From positions 121,762 to 185,761 of the forward strand of contig NZ_LT797711.1 in the NCBI RefSeq assembly GCF_900009135.1: a stretch of DNA of 64,000 nucleotides. Direction: 5' to 3'. The translations under genes were made by a program, and so were the position numbers. Positions 56,641 to 64,000 of the stretch are shown piece by piece; the stretch's first letter is position 1; each line of letters opens with the position of its first letter. Source of the DNA: Planktothrix sp. PCC 11201. GTDB taxonomy: Bacteria > Cyanobacteriota > Cyanobacteriia > Cyanobacteriales > Microcoleaceae. The notes beneath the pieces were generated by a model. It was not told where the DNA came from and did not search any database. It was given only the letters and a program-made list of their open reading frames with translations.

Positions 56641-59424
56641 TTGGTGTGAGGGAATTTCAATAATAAACTCTGTTCCCTGACCTAATTCTGAATTACATTG
56701 AATTGAACCTTTGTGTTTTTCGACAATAATTTGATAACTAATTGATAACCCTAACCCGGTTCCTTTGCCGACAGGTTTGGTGGTAAAAAAGGGGTTAAAC
56801 AAGTTAGATTTAATATTTTCCGACATTCCCACACCATTATCTGCAATTTTTATCCTGACTCTATTTTGATCAATCAATTCAGTTTCAATCGTAATTTGAT
56901 CGGAATTTTGCTGATTGATAATAGGGAAATTATTACTAGAATCTTGTAAAGCATCAATAGCATTGGAAATTAAATTCATAAACACTTGATTTAATTGTCC
57001 CACATAACATTCTACCAAGGGAATATTACCATATTTTTTAATCACCTTAACCCCTCGATGTTGAACATTTTCTTTTAAACGACTTTGTAAAATCAATAAC
57101 GTATTATCAATTCCTTCATGAATATTAACTTCCTTCATTTCGGCTTCATCCAACCGGGAAAAATTACGAAGGGAAAGTACAATTTCTCTAATCCGGTTCG
57201 ATCCCATTTTCATGGAATTGATAATATTCGGAAAATCTTCAATTAAAAAATCGAGTTCAACCTCCTCCACAAAATCAATAATTTCAGCCGAGGGGTCGGG
57301 ATAATGAGTTTGATAGATGTTGATTAAAGTTAATAGGGTTTCTGTATATTCTTGAGCATGAATTAAGTTTCCATAAATAAAGTTAACCGGATTATTAATT
57401 TCATGGGCAACCCCAGCCACCAATTGACCCAAACTCGACATTTTTTCTGCTTGAATTAATTGGGTTTGGGCTTTGCGAAAATTAACTAGGGCAATTTCGG
57501 CTTCTTCTTTGGCTTTTCGTAGAGCTTCTTCCGCCTGTTTTCCATCAGTTATATCAGTAATTGTACCAACATAACCAATAATTTCTCCATCAGAATTTAT
57601 CTCCGCAGCAGCTTGACCATAAACCCAGGTAATTTTGCCATCAGGACGTTGTAGGCGATATTCAGAATTAAATTGAACTTGATTTTTAGCACAGTCTTCC
57701 CAGTTTTGAAAGACTTGGATTCTATCTTCGGAATAAATAGCTTGCAACCAACCTTTTCCCCTTGTTTTTTCTGGAGTTAATCCCGCAATTTCACACCATC
57801 TTTGATTCACATAAAGACAATTCCCCTCGGTGTCAGCATGGAAAATTCCCACCGGAGAAACTTCTGTTAATGTTGCATAACGTTTTTGAGTATTCTGCAA
57901 TATTTGTTCCGTATTCCTTTGTTCCGTGACATCTACACCCACACTGACAATATAGTCAATTTCTTTGGCTTCATTCAGGAGAACAGTATCCGACCAACTA
58001 ATAATTCTTTGATCTCCGTTTTTGGTGTTCCAACGGGCTTCGTAATATTTAGGAAATTGATCAATCAGTAAAAAGGCAAAATTCGCTTTAACTTTAGAGG
58101 CTTCCTCTGGGCTTAAAAATATATCCCAAACATAGCGATTTCTAATTTCATCAAAGCTATATTGAGTGGTTTGTTCAAAGGCGCGATTAAATCGGATAAT
58201 TCGACCTTTTGCATCCATTAAAATCACTAAAGCTCCAGCGATATCTAAAATAGCTGAAATAAAACTTCGTTCTTTTTCAATAGCTGCAAATAACTCATCG
58301 ATTTGAGTGGTCATTTGATTAAAAGCGGTGGCTAATACGCCTAATTCATTAGAACACTGCACATCAACTTTGGTTTTCAAATCTCCTTGACTAATTTTGA
58401 TCACTGCGTCGGTTAATTGTTTGAGGGGGAAAATAATTTGCCGACTATGAAATATTCCGATACCCGTGGCAAACCCTGTAATTAAAATAACCGTTAACCC
58501 CATCACGAAAATCATCTGATAAATAGGAGCATAGGCTTCTTTAATCGGAAGTTCAACGACTAAAAACCAATTCACACTAGGAATCATTGCTGTCGCGCCC
58601 AAAACCTCTACATTTTTCAATCCTAGATAACGATTTATCTTTGGTTTTTTATGATCTAAAGCCTTTTGAATAGAATCAATAATGGTATAATTTTTTAAAT
58701 TCTGAATATTAAATATTTTAGACCTATTTTTAGAAGCCGTAAAGACTCGATTTTGTTCATCCACAAGATAAACATATCCAGTTTTACCCACTTGAGTCTG
58801 AGACAGAATAAAACTGAGAAAACTTAAGTCAATTTCAGCGAATAAAACCCCATTAATCTGATCAAATTGATCTCGAATGGGAACGGACATCACCATTTTA
58901 TATTTTCGATCATGAGGATCAAATTCAATTGTTCCTACATAATCTTCTTGTTGTTTAAACGGTCGAATAAATAACGGAGAATCGGTATAGTTTTTATTTA
59001 AGGTTTGATCATCAGTGAGTATTGATGTTACCACCTCTCCTTGAGAATTTAAGATAGCCACCAAATGATAAGCGTCATTATGACGAACTAATCCTTCTAT
59101 CAAGTTTTTTTGAATATCTGGGGGTAAATCAGTTAAGCCTTTAACCCGGGCTAAAAAATTTAATTTTCGTTGGAGATCATCTAAATAGTTATTGATTTGA
59201 TAGGCTATAACTTGCGATCGCTCTCTTTGTAGAGATTGTAACTGCTTCATCTGAGATTGATAACTCAGATAAACCAATAATCCGCCACTGCTTAAAACAC
59301 TAATCAATCCAACAAGGAGTAAACTCCTACGGAGTTGCTTGGCTAGGGAAAAAAACCGGGGGGTGGAAAAGGAAAAAGAACCCCCAAGCCTAGATAAAAA
59401 ATGATGTTTCTCTGCTTGACTCAT
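56605..59424 (-). CDS. Cache-domain sensor histidine kinase with two PAS domains
   Basis: The 939-aa kinase has TM1 (~32-54), a periplasmic double-Cache region (~60-295, FIRPFKQQEDYVGTIEFDP, GKTGYVYLVDEQ), TM2 (~302-325) and HAMP (IFPLKQLTDAVIKISQGDLK). Two PAS domains follow (~390-640), then HisKA-like AGVAHEINNPVNFIYG (His ~674) and HATPase (NLISNAIDAL, GKGTGLGLSISYQIIVEKHK). The gene follows a BMP-type binding lipoprotein by 32 nt, so the two are likely co-transcribed and may sense the same ligand. No response regulator is adjacent. Confidence 0.93.
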   Translation of the reverse strand: MSQAEKHHFLSRLGGSFSFSTPRFFSLAKQLRRSLLLVGLISVLSSGGLLVYLSYQSQMKQLQSLQRERSQVIAYQINNYLDDLQRKLNFLARVKGLTDLPPDIQKNLIEGLVRHNDAYHLVAILNSQGEVVTSILTDDQTLNKNYTDSPLFIRPFKQQEDYVGTIEFDPHDRKYKMVMSVPIRDQFDQINGVLFAEIDLSFLSFILSQTQVGKTGYVYLVDEQNRVFTASKNRSKIFNIQNLKNYTIIDSIQKALDHKKPKINRYLGLKNVEVLGATAMIPSVNWFLVVELPIKEAYAPIYQMIFVMGLTVILITGFATGIGIFHSRQIIFPLKQLTDAVIKISQGDLKTKVDVQCSNELGVLATAFNQMTTQIDELFAAIEKERSFISAILDIAGALVILMDAKGRIIRFNRAFEQTTQYSFDEIRNRYVWDIFLSPEEASKVKANFAFLLIDQFPKYYEARWNTKNGDQRIISWSDTVLLNEAKEIDYIVSVGVDVTEQRNTEQILQNTQKRYATLTEVSPVGIFHADTEGNCLYVNQRWCEIAGLTPEKTRGKGWLQAIYSEDRIQVFQNWEDCAKNQVQFNSEYRLQRPDGKITWVYGQAAAEINSDGEIIGYVGTITDITDGKQAEEALRKAKEEAEIALVNFRKAQTQLIQAEKMSSLGQLVAGVAHEINNPVNFIYGNLIHAQEYTETLLTLINIYQTHYPDPSAEIIDFVEEVELDFLIEDFPNIINSMKMGSNRIREIVLSLRNFSRLDEAEMKEVNIHEGIDNTLLILQSRLKENVQHRGVKVIKKYGNIPLVECYVGQLNQVFMNLISNAIDALQDSSNNFPIINQQNSDQITIETELIDQNRVRIKIADNGVGMSENIKSNLFNPFFTTKPVGKGTGLGLSISYQIIVEKHKGSIQCNSELGQGTEFIIEIPSHQKVVSPLGLSEP

Positions 59425-59456
59425 GATTTTTCCAATAACAGGGAAATGATCTATTT

Positions 59457-60485
59457 TTATCTATTGTAATCTGTTGTTAGCCCAGAAGGAGTAATATCGA
59501 TTTTTCCCGTTACTATTTGCTGTTTGATCTGATTAAATTTGGCTTCTTCTTCGGCTGTTAACGTGCCTCTAAAGGGGGCAAAATCATAAATTTGTTCCCG
59601 TAGTCCATATTTATATTGTTTACCTTCCCAGCGTCCTTGCTGAACTAAAGTGGCAATTTTTAAGACTAATTCAGGAACATTCTGTAGAACACTGGTTAAA
59701 ATTTTACCCTGGACTAAATTATATTGATCTTTCGTCCAACCAATCCCATAAACCTCTGGTTTTTCACTGGCTAACTTTAAAGCTGGAATTCCCGCTTCAT
59801 CTGCGTTAATTGCCATAATATCTACTCCTTTTTCCAACCAATCTAGGGCAACTTTATTGCCTTTTTCTGCATCCGTCCAAGTCTGTAAGAATTGAGTATG
59901 AACTTCAATATTCGGTTTGGTTGCGGTTGCACCCCGCCTAAATAATTCTGCTTCTTCTTGATAAACGGGGTAATCATATCCCACCATGTAACCAACTTTA
60001 TTGGTTTTGGTTTTTATTGCAGCTAATACTCCGGCTAGATAACCTACTTCCCCGGAACGAAAAGCCACCGCTCCCAAATTTTTATTATTCCCAGAATAGC
60101 TTGTCACTAAAGCAAATTTGATTTCTGGAAAATCTTTAGCCACCTTTTCCATTGCTTTAATATAACCACCACTATGACCAATAATTAAATCATATCCCTG
60201 TTGGGCATAGCGACGAATTAAGGCTTCACTATCAGTTTCTGGAACATTTTCAGTATAAGTAATTTCAGCATTATATTGTTTTTCAATTAATTTTAATCCT
60301 TCATAATTAGCTTGACTCCAACTCCCATCTTCTATAGAACCGGAGAAAATACTCGCCACTTTAAATTGACTCTGGGAATCGGAGGTTGTCAATTGTTCTT
60401 GATTCCACTGACTACAACTGACTATCATCACTAAAGTGATTATTCCTAATAGGATATTGGTCAATAATTTTGGTGTTTGGAACAT
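59457..60485 (-). CDS. BMP-family ABC substrate-binding lipoprotein
   Basis: The 342-aa protein has a lipoprotein signal (LGIITLVMIVSCSQ, lipid-attached Cys ~24) and the BMP/Med fold: SIFSGSIEDGSWSQANYEG, YDLIIGHSGGYIKAMEKVAK, AVAFRSGEVGYLAGVLAAI, DIMAINADEAGIPALKLA. Such proteins bind purine nucleosides or related ligands. No permease genes are near. The Cache kinase is encoded 32 nt downstream, suggesting a sensing role. It is complete. Confidence 0.88.
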   Translation of the reverse strand: MFQTPKLLTNILLGIITLVMIVSCSQWNQEQLTTSDSQSQFKVASIFSGSIEDGSWSQANYEGLKLIEKQYNAEITYTENVPETDSEALIRRYAQQGYDLIIGHSGGYIKAMEKVAKDFPEIKFALVTSYSGNNKNLGAVAFRSGEVGYLAGVLAAIKTKTNKVGYMVGYDYPVYQEEAELFRRGATATKPNIEVHTQFLQTWTDAEKGNKVALDWLEKGVDIMAINADEAGIPALKLASEKPEVYGIGWTKDQYNLVQGKILTSVLQNVPELVLKIATLVQQGRWEGKQYKYGLREQIYDFAPFRGTLTAEEEAKFNQIKQQIVTGKIDITPSGLTTDYNR

Positions 60486-60579
60486 AAAATTCCTGGGGGT
60501 TGAGGTGAATTACGAATATTGTAATTGCACCCTTATATTCTTTTTGTCTGATGTTAACAGAGTTTTTTAATAAAAACAA

Positions 60580-60602
60580 CAAGGAAGCTTAACGCCTCCT
60601 TG
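60580..60602 (-). terminator. Terminator of leuD
   Basis: CAAGGAAGC and GCCTCCTTG form a nine-pair stem with one mismatch and a 5-base loop. On the minus strand it is followed by TTGTTGTTTTTATT, a T-rich run. It ends the leuC-leuD transcription unit. Confidence 0.75.
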
Positions 60603-60615
60603 CCATTTTTGACCT

Positions 60616-61209
60616 TTAACTTGCCCAATTCAGATAGGGTAATTTTGTGGCTGTTGCTCGAATTTGCTCAACATTAGCAATTAATTGTCCGCAACTATCC
60701 CACATTCCAGTAATAAAAGATTGGCGAGAACCGGCATTCATATTCACATCAATAGTTAAGTCCCCACAGTGGACTTTCATGGATTCCAAATCCAGGTTAA
60801 TAGCTGCTTTAGGATTAGCTTTTAATGCCTCTTGAACTGCTTTAATGGCTTCTGGTTCAGCCGTGAAACAGGGAATCCCAATTGAGACACAGTTTCCCAA
60901 GAATATTTCGGCAAAACTTTCTCCAATAATAGCTTGAATCCCCCATTTGGCAATGGCTTGGGGGGCGTGTTCCCGGGAGGAACCACAACCAAAATTAGCA
61001 TTAACTACTAATAGATTTGCCCCTTGATATTCGGGCAGATCAAAGGCGTGTTTCCGTTGCATTTGTTGGCGATCATCAGCAAAAACCTGTTCCCCTAATC
61101 CATCAAAGGTAACACACCGTAAAAACCGAGCTGGAATAATCCGATCGGTATCAATATCACTGCCAACTAAAGGAATACCATTTCCCGAAATACTTTGAAT
61201 TTTACTCAT
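60616..61209 (-). CDS. leuD: 3-isopropylmalate dehydratase small subunit
   Basis: The 197-aa subunit joins LeuC to isomerise 2- and 3-isopropylmalate in leucine synthesis. Marks include GNGIPLVGSDIDTDRIIPAR, ANFGCGSSREHAPQAIAKWG and SFAEIFLGNCVSIGIP. It lacks the Fe-S cluster, which is in LeuC. It follows leuC by 154 nt on the same strand. The start is ATG. The length is standard for the family. Confidence 0.95.
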   Translation of the reverse strand: MSKIQSISGNGIPLVGSDIDTDRIIPARFLRCVTFDGLGEQVFADDRQQMQRKHAFDLPEYQGANLLVVNANFGCGSSREHAPQAIAKWGIQAIIGESFAEIFLGNCVSIGIPCFTAEPEAIKAVQEALKANPKAAINLDLESMKVHCGDLTIDVNMNAGSRQSFITGMWDSCGQLIANVEQIRATATKLPYLNWAS

Positions 61210-61363
61210 GGTTTAAATCTTGTAATTTGTGTTAAGAATTGACCCCAACCTACAAATGAAGCCGAAAATCTTTGCTTTACCCTGAGATTAGATCCCCCTA
61301 AATCCCCATTAAAAAGGGGGACTTTGAAGTCCATTACTAAGGGGGGCTAGGGGGGTGAAGTGC

Positions 61364-62767
61364 TTATAATAACTCCCGTACATCCGTAACTACACCGTTA
61401 ACCGCCGCAGCCACCACCATGACCGGACTCATTAACAATGTGCGACCGTTAGCGGAACCCTGACGGCCTTTAAAGTTGCGGTTAGAAGACGATGCACTCA
61501 GTTGATTTCCCTGTAACTTATCGGGGTTCATCGCCAAACACATGGAACATCCAGCCTCGCGCCATTCAAAGCCCGCAGCTTCAAAGATTTTATCCAGCCC
61601 TTCGGCTTCGGCTTCGGCTTTCACCCGTTCTGAACCCGGCACCACAAAGGCTTTCACCCCACTAGCGACTTTCCGACCCTGGGCAAATTTAGCCGCTTCT
61701 CGCAGGTCACTGAGGCGGCCATTGGTACAACTGCCAATAAAACAGACGTCCACTTTTGTCCCTTGAATTGGGGTTCCGGGGGTAAATTCCATGTATTGAT
61801 AGGCTTCTTTGGCCACTTCCCGATCGGTTTCCGTAATCTCCTCTAAAGTAGGAATTAACTCATTAACGGCCATTCCCTGTCCGGGGGTAATTCCCCAAGT
61901 GACGGTGGGTGCAATCTCGGTGGCATTAAATTTGACGACATCATCATAAACCGCATCCGTACTACTACGGATACTATTCCACCAAGCCACGGCTTTTTCC
62001 CAGTCCTCCCCTTTGGGGGCAAAATCTCGACCCTGTAAATAGTCGTAGGTCACCTGATCGGGGTTGACATAGCCGCATCGGGCGCCTCCTTCAATGGACA
62101 TATTACAGATCGTCATCCGTTCTTCCATAGACATCGCCTCGATGGTGCTTCCAGCGAATTCATAGGCGTAGCCCACGCCGCCTTTTACCCCCAAGGTGCG
62201 GATGATATGCAGCACCACATCCTTTGCGTACACCCCAGGTGGCAGTTCTCCATCGACTTGAATGCGGCGGACTTTCAGTTTTCCTAACGCCAGGGTTTGA
62301 GACGCCAGCACATCCCGTACTTGGGAAGTCCCGATCCCAAAAGCGATCGCCCCAAATGCCCCATGAGTTGAGGTGTGGGAGTCGCCGCAGGCAATAGTCA
62401 TCCCCGGTTGGGTTAACCCCTGTTCCGGTGCGATGACGTGGACAATCCCTTGATTCCCAGAACCGATATTGTAAAAACGGATACTATGTTCTTGACAACT
62501 TTGTTCCAAGGACTGCATCATTTCTTCTGCCAAGGTATCCACAAAGGGACGAGCTTGGTTATCGGTGGGAACAATATGATCGACTGTGGCGACGGTGCGT
62601 TCAGGATATAGGACTTTGAGGTGGCGATCGCGCAACATGGCAAACGCCTGGGGACTGGTGACTTCATGGATCAGGTGCAAACCAATGAAAAGTTGAGTCT
62701 GCCCTGATGGTAGGGTGCCAACGGTATGCAACTCCCATACTTGATCAAATAGTGTTCTTTCGCTCAT
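61364..62767 (-). CDS. leuC: 3-isopropylmalate dehydratase large subunit
   Basis: The 467-aa LeuC carries the [4Fe-4S] aconitase-type active site. [20 protein letters not shown] holds one Cys ligand and [13 protein letters not shown] the other two; [20 protein letters not shown] is the substrate loop. It works with LeuD, encoded 154 nt downstream. The ATG ([14 protein letters not shown]) is the natural start. A hairpin with 14-bp arms lies ~160 nt upstream. Confidence 0.96.
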   Translation of the reverse strand: MSERTLFDQVWELHTVGTLPSGQTQLFIGLHLIHEVTSPQAFAMLRDRHLKVLYPERTVATVDHIVPTDNQARPFVDTLAEEMMQSLEQSCQEHSIRFYNIGSGNQGIVHVIAPEQGLTQPGMTIACGDSHTSTHGAFGAIAFGIGTSQVRDVLASQTLALGKLKVRRIQVDGELPPGVYAKDVVLHIIRTLGVKGGVGYAYEFAGSTIEAMSMEERMTICNMSIEGGARCGYVNPDQVTYDYLQGRDFAPKGEDWEKAVAWWNSIRSSTDAVYDDVVKFNATEIAPTVTWGITPGQGMAVNELIPTLEEITETDREVAKEAYQYMEFTPGTPIQGTKVDVCFIGSCTNGRLSDLREAAKFAQGRKVASGVKAFVVPGSERVKAEAEAEGLDKIFEAAGFEWREAGCSMCLAMNPDKLQGNQLSASSSNRNFKGRQGSANGRTLLMSPVMVVAAAVNGVVTDVRELL

Positions 62768-62924
62768 AGAATCTGAAAAATAACTGCGTTTGTAACGCTC
62801 TCTATACTGGTATTTATTCTAGCGGTTAATGGATCTGTGGTGTTAAGTCTTGGGAATAACTTAATGTTTAGGGGGTGATAATAAATATTAAAATCGGATA
62901 AAAAAGTTTTTGTTTTTTCTAAGA

Positions 62925-62969
62925 TTTGTTGGGATGAATACTCTAGGGAGGGGTGTTCATCCCAACAAA
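62925..62969. other. Perfect 14-bp inverted repeat upstream of leuC
   Basis: TTTGTTGGGATGAA and TTCATCCCAACAAA are separated by 17 bases. The stem lies 158 nt before the leuC start, on the leader side of the minus-strand gene. It could be a terminator of the small gene further upstream, an attenuator-like leader structure or a protein-binding site. Confidence 0.5.
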
Positions 62970-63031
62970 GATTTGACGATAATCCAACACCCTATGTAAA
63001 TTCTGAACAGCTTACCTCACTCCCATTATAT

Positions 63032-63214
63032 CTAATTCGGAGGAACAATCGGATCATTTTCACTCGGTTTACGAACTTGAGATAGAATGATAAATGATGG
63101 AGAAGAATTAGCTATTTTAACTATAGAATGACTTCCAACATGAGTGATTATTCCAGAATATTCAGGCAAAAAAACAGTCCCATTGATAACAAAAGATAAC
63201 AGAAAAGTTAACAT
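63032..63214 (-). CDS. Hypothetical small exported peptide
   Basis: The 60-aa frame starts MLTFLLSFVINGTVFLPEYS, a short hydrophobic segment that could be a signal, and ends KPSENDPIVPPN. GGAG lies 11 bases before the ATG. The frame extends 11 codons upstream without extra support. I do not recognise it. Confidence 0.35.
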   Translation of the reverse strand: MLTFLLSFVINGTVFLPEYSGIITHVGSHSIVKIANSSPSFIILSQVRKPSENDPIVPPN

Positions 63215-63502
63215 GATTTTATCGTCTCCATTCAAGTAAAAAAACACGAAAAATGTGCATCACAAATGCTTCCATTGCTTTTGTCATTTATGCCTAAACA
63301 GTAAGCAGCAGAAACTAATTAAAAATCCAGTAGTGTTATTCCTAAAAATTGTCCGGTAGCAACAGGGAAGACAAGATTAGAAATACGGTTGAAAGATGTG
63401 TGGTTGTTGAGTAGCAGGTCGAAAATAGCAGAATCAACCCATGGAGTACCTTGAGTCCAATGGGTCTATTATCATTATATGTTGAATTGAACCCTTCTAC
63501 AA
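63215..63502. other. Intergenic region with a possible gene remnant
   Basis: On the minus strand a 47-codon stretch without a start reads THWTQGTPWVDSAIFDLLLN, then FPVATGQFLGITLLDF before a stop. It looks protein-like but I cannot name it. The rest is A+T-rich and probably includes the promoter of the next gene. Confidence 0.25.
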
Positions 63503-64000
63503 ATGTTCATGTCCTGGGACTATCCCCCGACCGCAGAACTCTTGCAATACCTGGCCGGGGGACGACTAGCCCGTCGATTCCATCGAGCCGTAAGATTATG
63601 GGTATTATTACATTGTTTATATGGTCAGGAGTCCCGTTGGATTATCCATTTACCCCAACCCTTTACCTATCCTGACCTCCGAAACCATTTGTTTTCGGAA
63701 AAACACCCCAAAAGCGATCGCCTCAAGGTTCAGAACATTCTGGCCGAATGTCGGGACGACTTCTGTATTTGCCACCGCTCGGTTATGGACTTACTCCAGA
63801 ATCATTTCTCTCCTGAAACCTGGGGGGAATGGGAGCAACAGTTACAAACCCTGACCGGATGGTCAGAAACCGAACTTCACCAACAGTTACAGGGTTATCC
63901 CTTTGCCACCGTCCATCGTAGCCTGCGGGATGATCTCAAATGCTTAACCGACCTGGGATGGTTGGAAAATGGGGGAGCGGGGGGAGTAGGGGGAGTAGGG
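63503..64000 (+). CDS. Probable TIGR03985-type CRISPR-associated regulator (partial, runs off the window)
   Basis: The first 166 codons are present. The N-terminus (YPPTAELLQYLAGGRLARRF, HRAVRLWVLLHCLYGQ) and FATVHRSLRDDLKCLTDLGW fit the TIGR03985 family of cyanobacterial WYL-type proteins found near CRISPR loci, as far as I recall it. An LH-type winged-helix segment is visible in VHRSLRDDLKCLTDLGWL. The last bases are a GGGGGAGTA repeat running in frame (ENGGAGGVGGVG), which looks inserted. Start and SD are weak. Confidence 0.55.
   Translation, partial: MFMSWDYPPTAELLQYLAGGRLARRFHRAVRLWVLLHCLYGQESRWIIHLPQPFTYPDLRNHLFSEKHPKSDRLKVQNILAECRDDFCICHRSVMDLLQNHFSPETWGEWEQQLQTLTGWSETELHQQLQGYPFATVHRSLRDDLKCLTDLGWLENGGAGGVGGVG
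63971..64000. repeat. GGGGGAGTA low-complexity repeat at the window edge
   Basis: GGGGGAGC is followed by GGGGGGAGTA and GGGGGAGTAGGG, the same type as the repeat after lpxD. Here it lies in the reading frame of the partial gene. Confidence 0.7.

Noticed and set aside
63451..63854. Two overlapping plus-strand frames (74 and 77 codons)
   Set aside because: Both are out-of-frame shadows of the partial gene at 63503-64000, which has clear family-like sequence.

Overview
The window comes from a filamentous-type cyanobacterium, most likely close to Planktothrix or a related Oscillatoriales genus. Evidence: abundant HIP1 octamers (GCGATCGC), Ycf35, two cyAbrB regulators, a tmRNA whose tag has the cyanobacterial form, a CYP120-like P450, an LpxD next to low-complexity intergenic repeats, and many palindromic intergenic repeats. 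Genus is inference.

Layout. 0-1 kb: DUF2997-like, ycf35 and ferredoxin operon. 1.2-8.1 kb: a diversity-generating retroelement (DGR) on the minus strand, with reverse transcriptase, Avd, a template repeat (TR) and a 958-aa target protein ending in a formylglycine-enzyme/C-type-lectin-fold domain that carries the variable repeat (VR). TR and VR align over 129 bp without gaps. All 12 differences fall on adenines of the TR coding strand. The avd reading frame is fused in frame to the first ~24 codons of a hicA toxin gene behind its hicB, so the retroelement appears to have landed in a hicBA locus. A parD/relE-like pair on the other strand separates avd from the target.

8-25 kb is mostly housekeeping: lpxD, two cyAbrB genes flanking a CPBP protease and a radical SAM gene, tmRNA, a two-component system, a ferric-reductase-like protein, WD40, serS, an SPFH protein, a rearranged CBS/Hsp20 junction and an HtrA protease. 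At 25.2 kb a glutamine (downstream-peptide) riboswitch precedes a 59-aa peptide gene.

26-35 kb is a toxin-antitoxin and rearrangement island around putA: YefM/RelE, orphan HicB, secreted barnase plus barstar, HicB with a HicA broken by a transposase fragment, a MazF pair and a PIN/excisionase-HTH pair. A repeated HIP1-hairpin-promoter cassette precedes two of these. 35-46 kb: a CHASE hybrid kinase, a repeat protein with a PPC domain, an orphan sulfonate-type binding protein, a CadD-like transporter, small stress proteins (Lmo0937, CsbD), and an IS630 element inserted in an RTX gene.

46-64 kb: P450, Vat-like acetyltransferase, a two-gene AAA-ATPase/DUF4276 unit (possible defence), phosphoglucomutase, two large sensor kinases (one coupled to a BMP-type binding lipoprotein), Uma2, uvrC, leuD and leuC. 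The window ends inside a gene resembling TIGR03985 CRISPR-associated regulators. No CRISPR array and no tRNA gene was seen.
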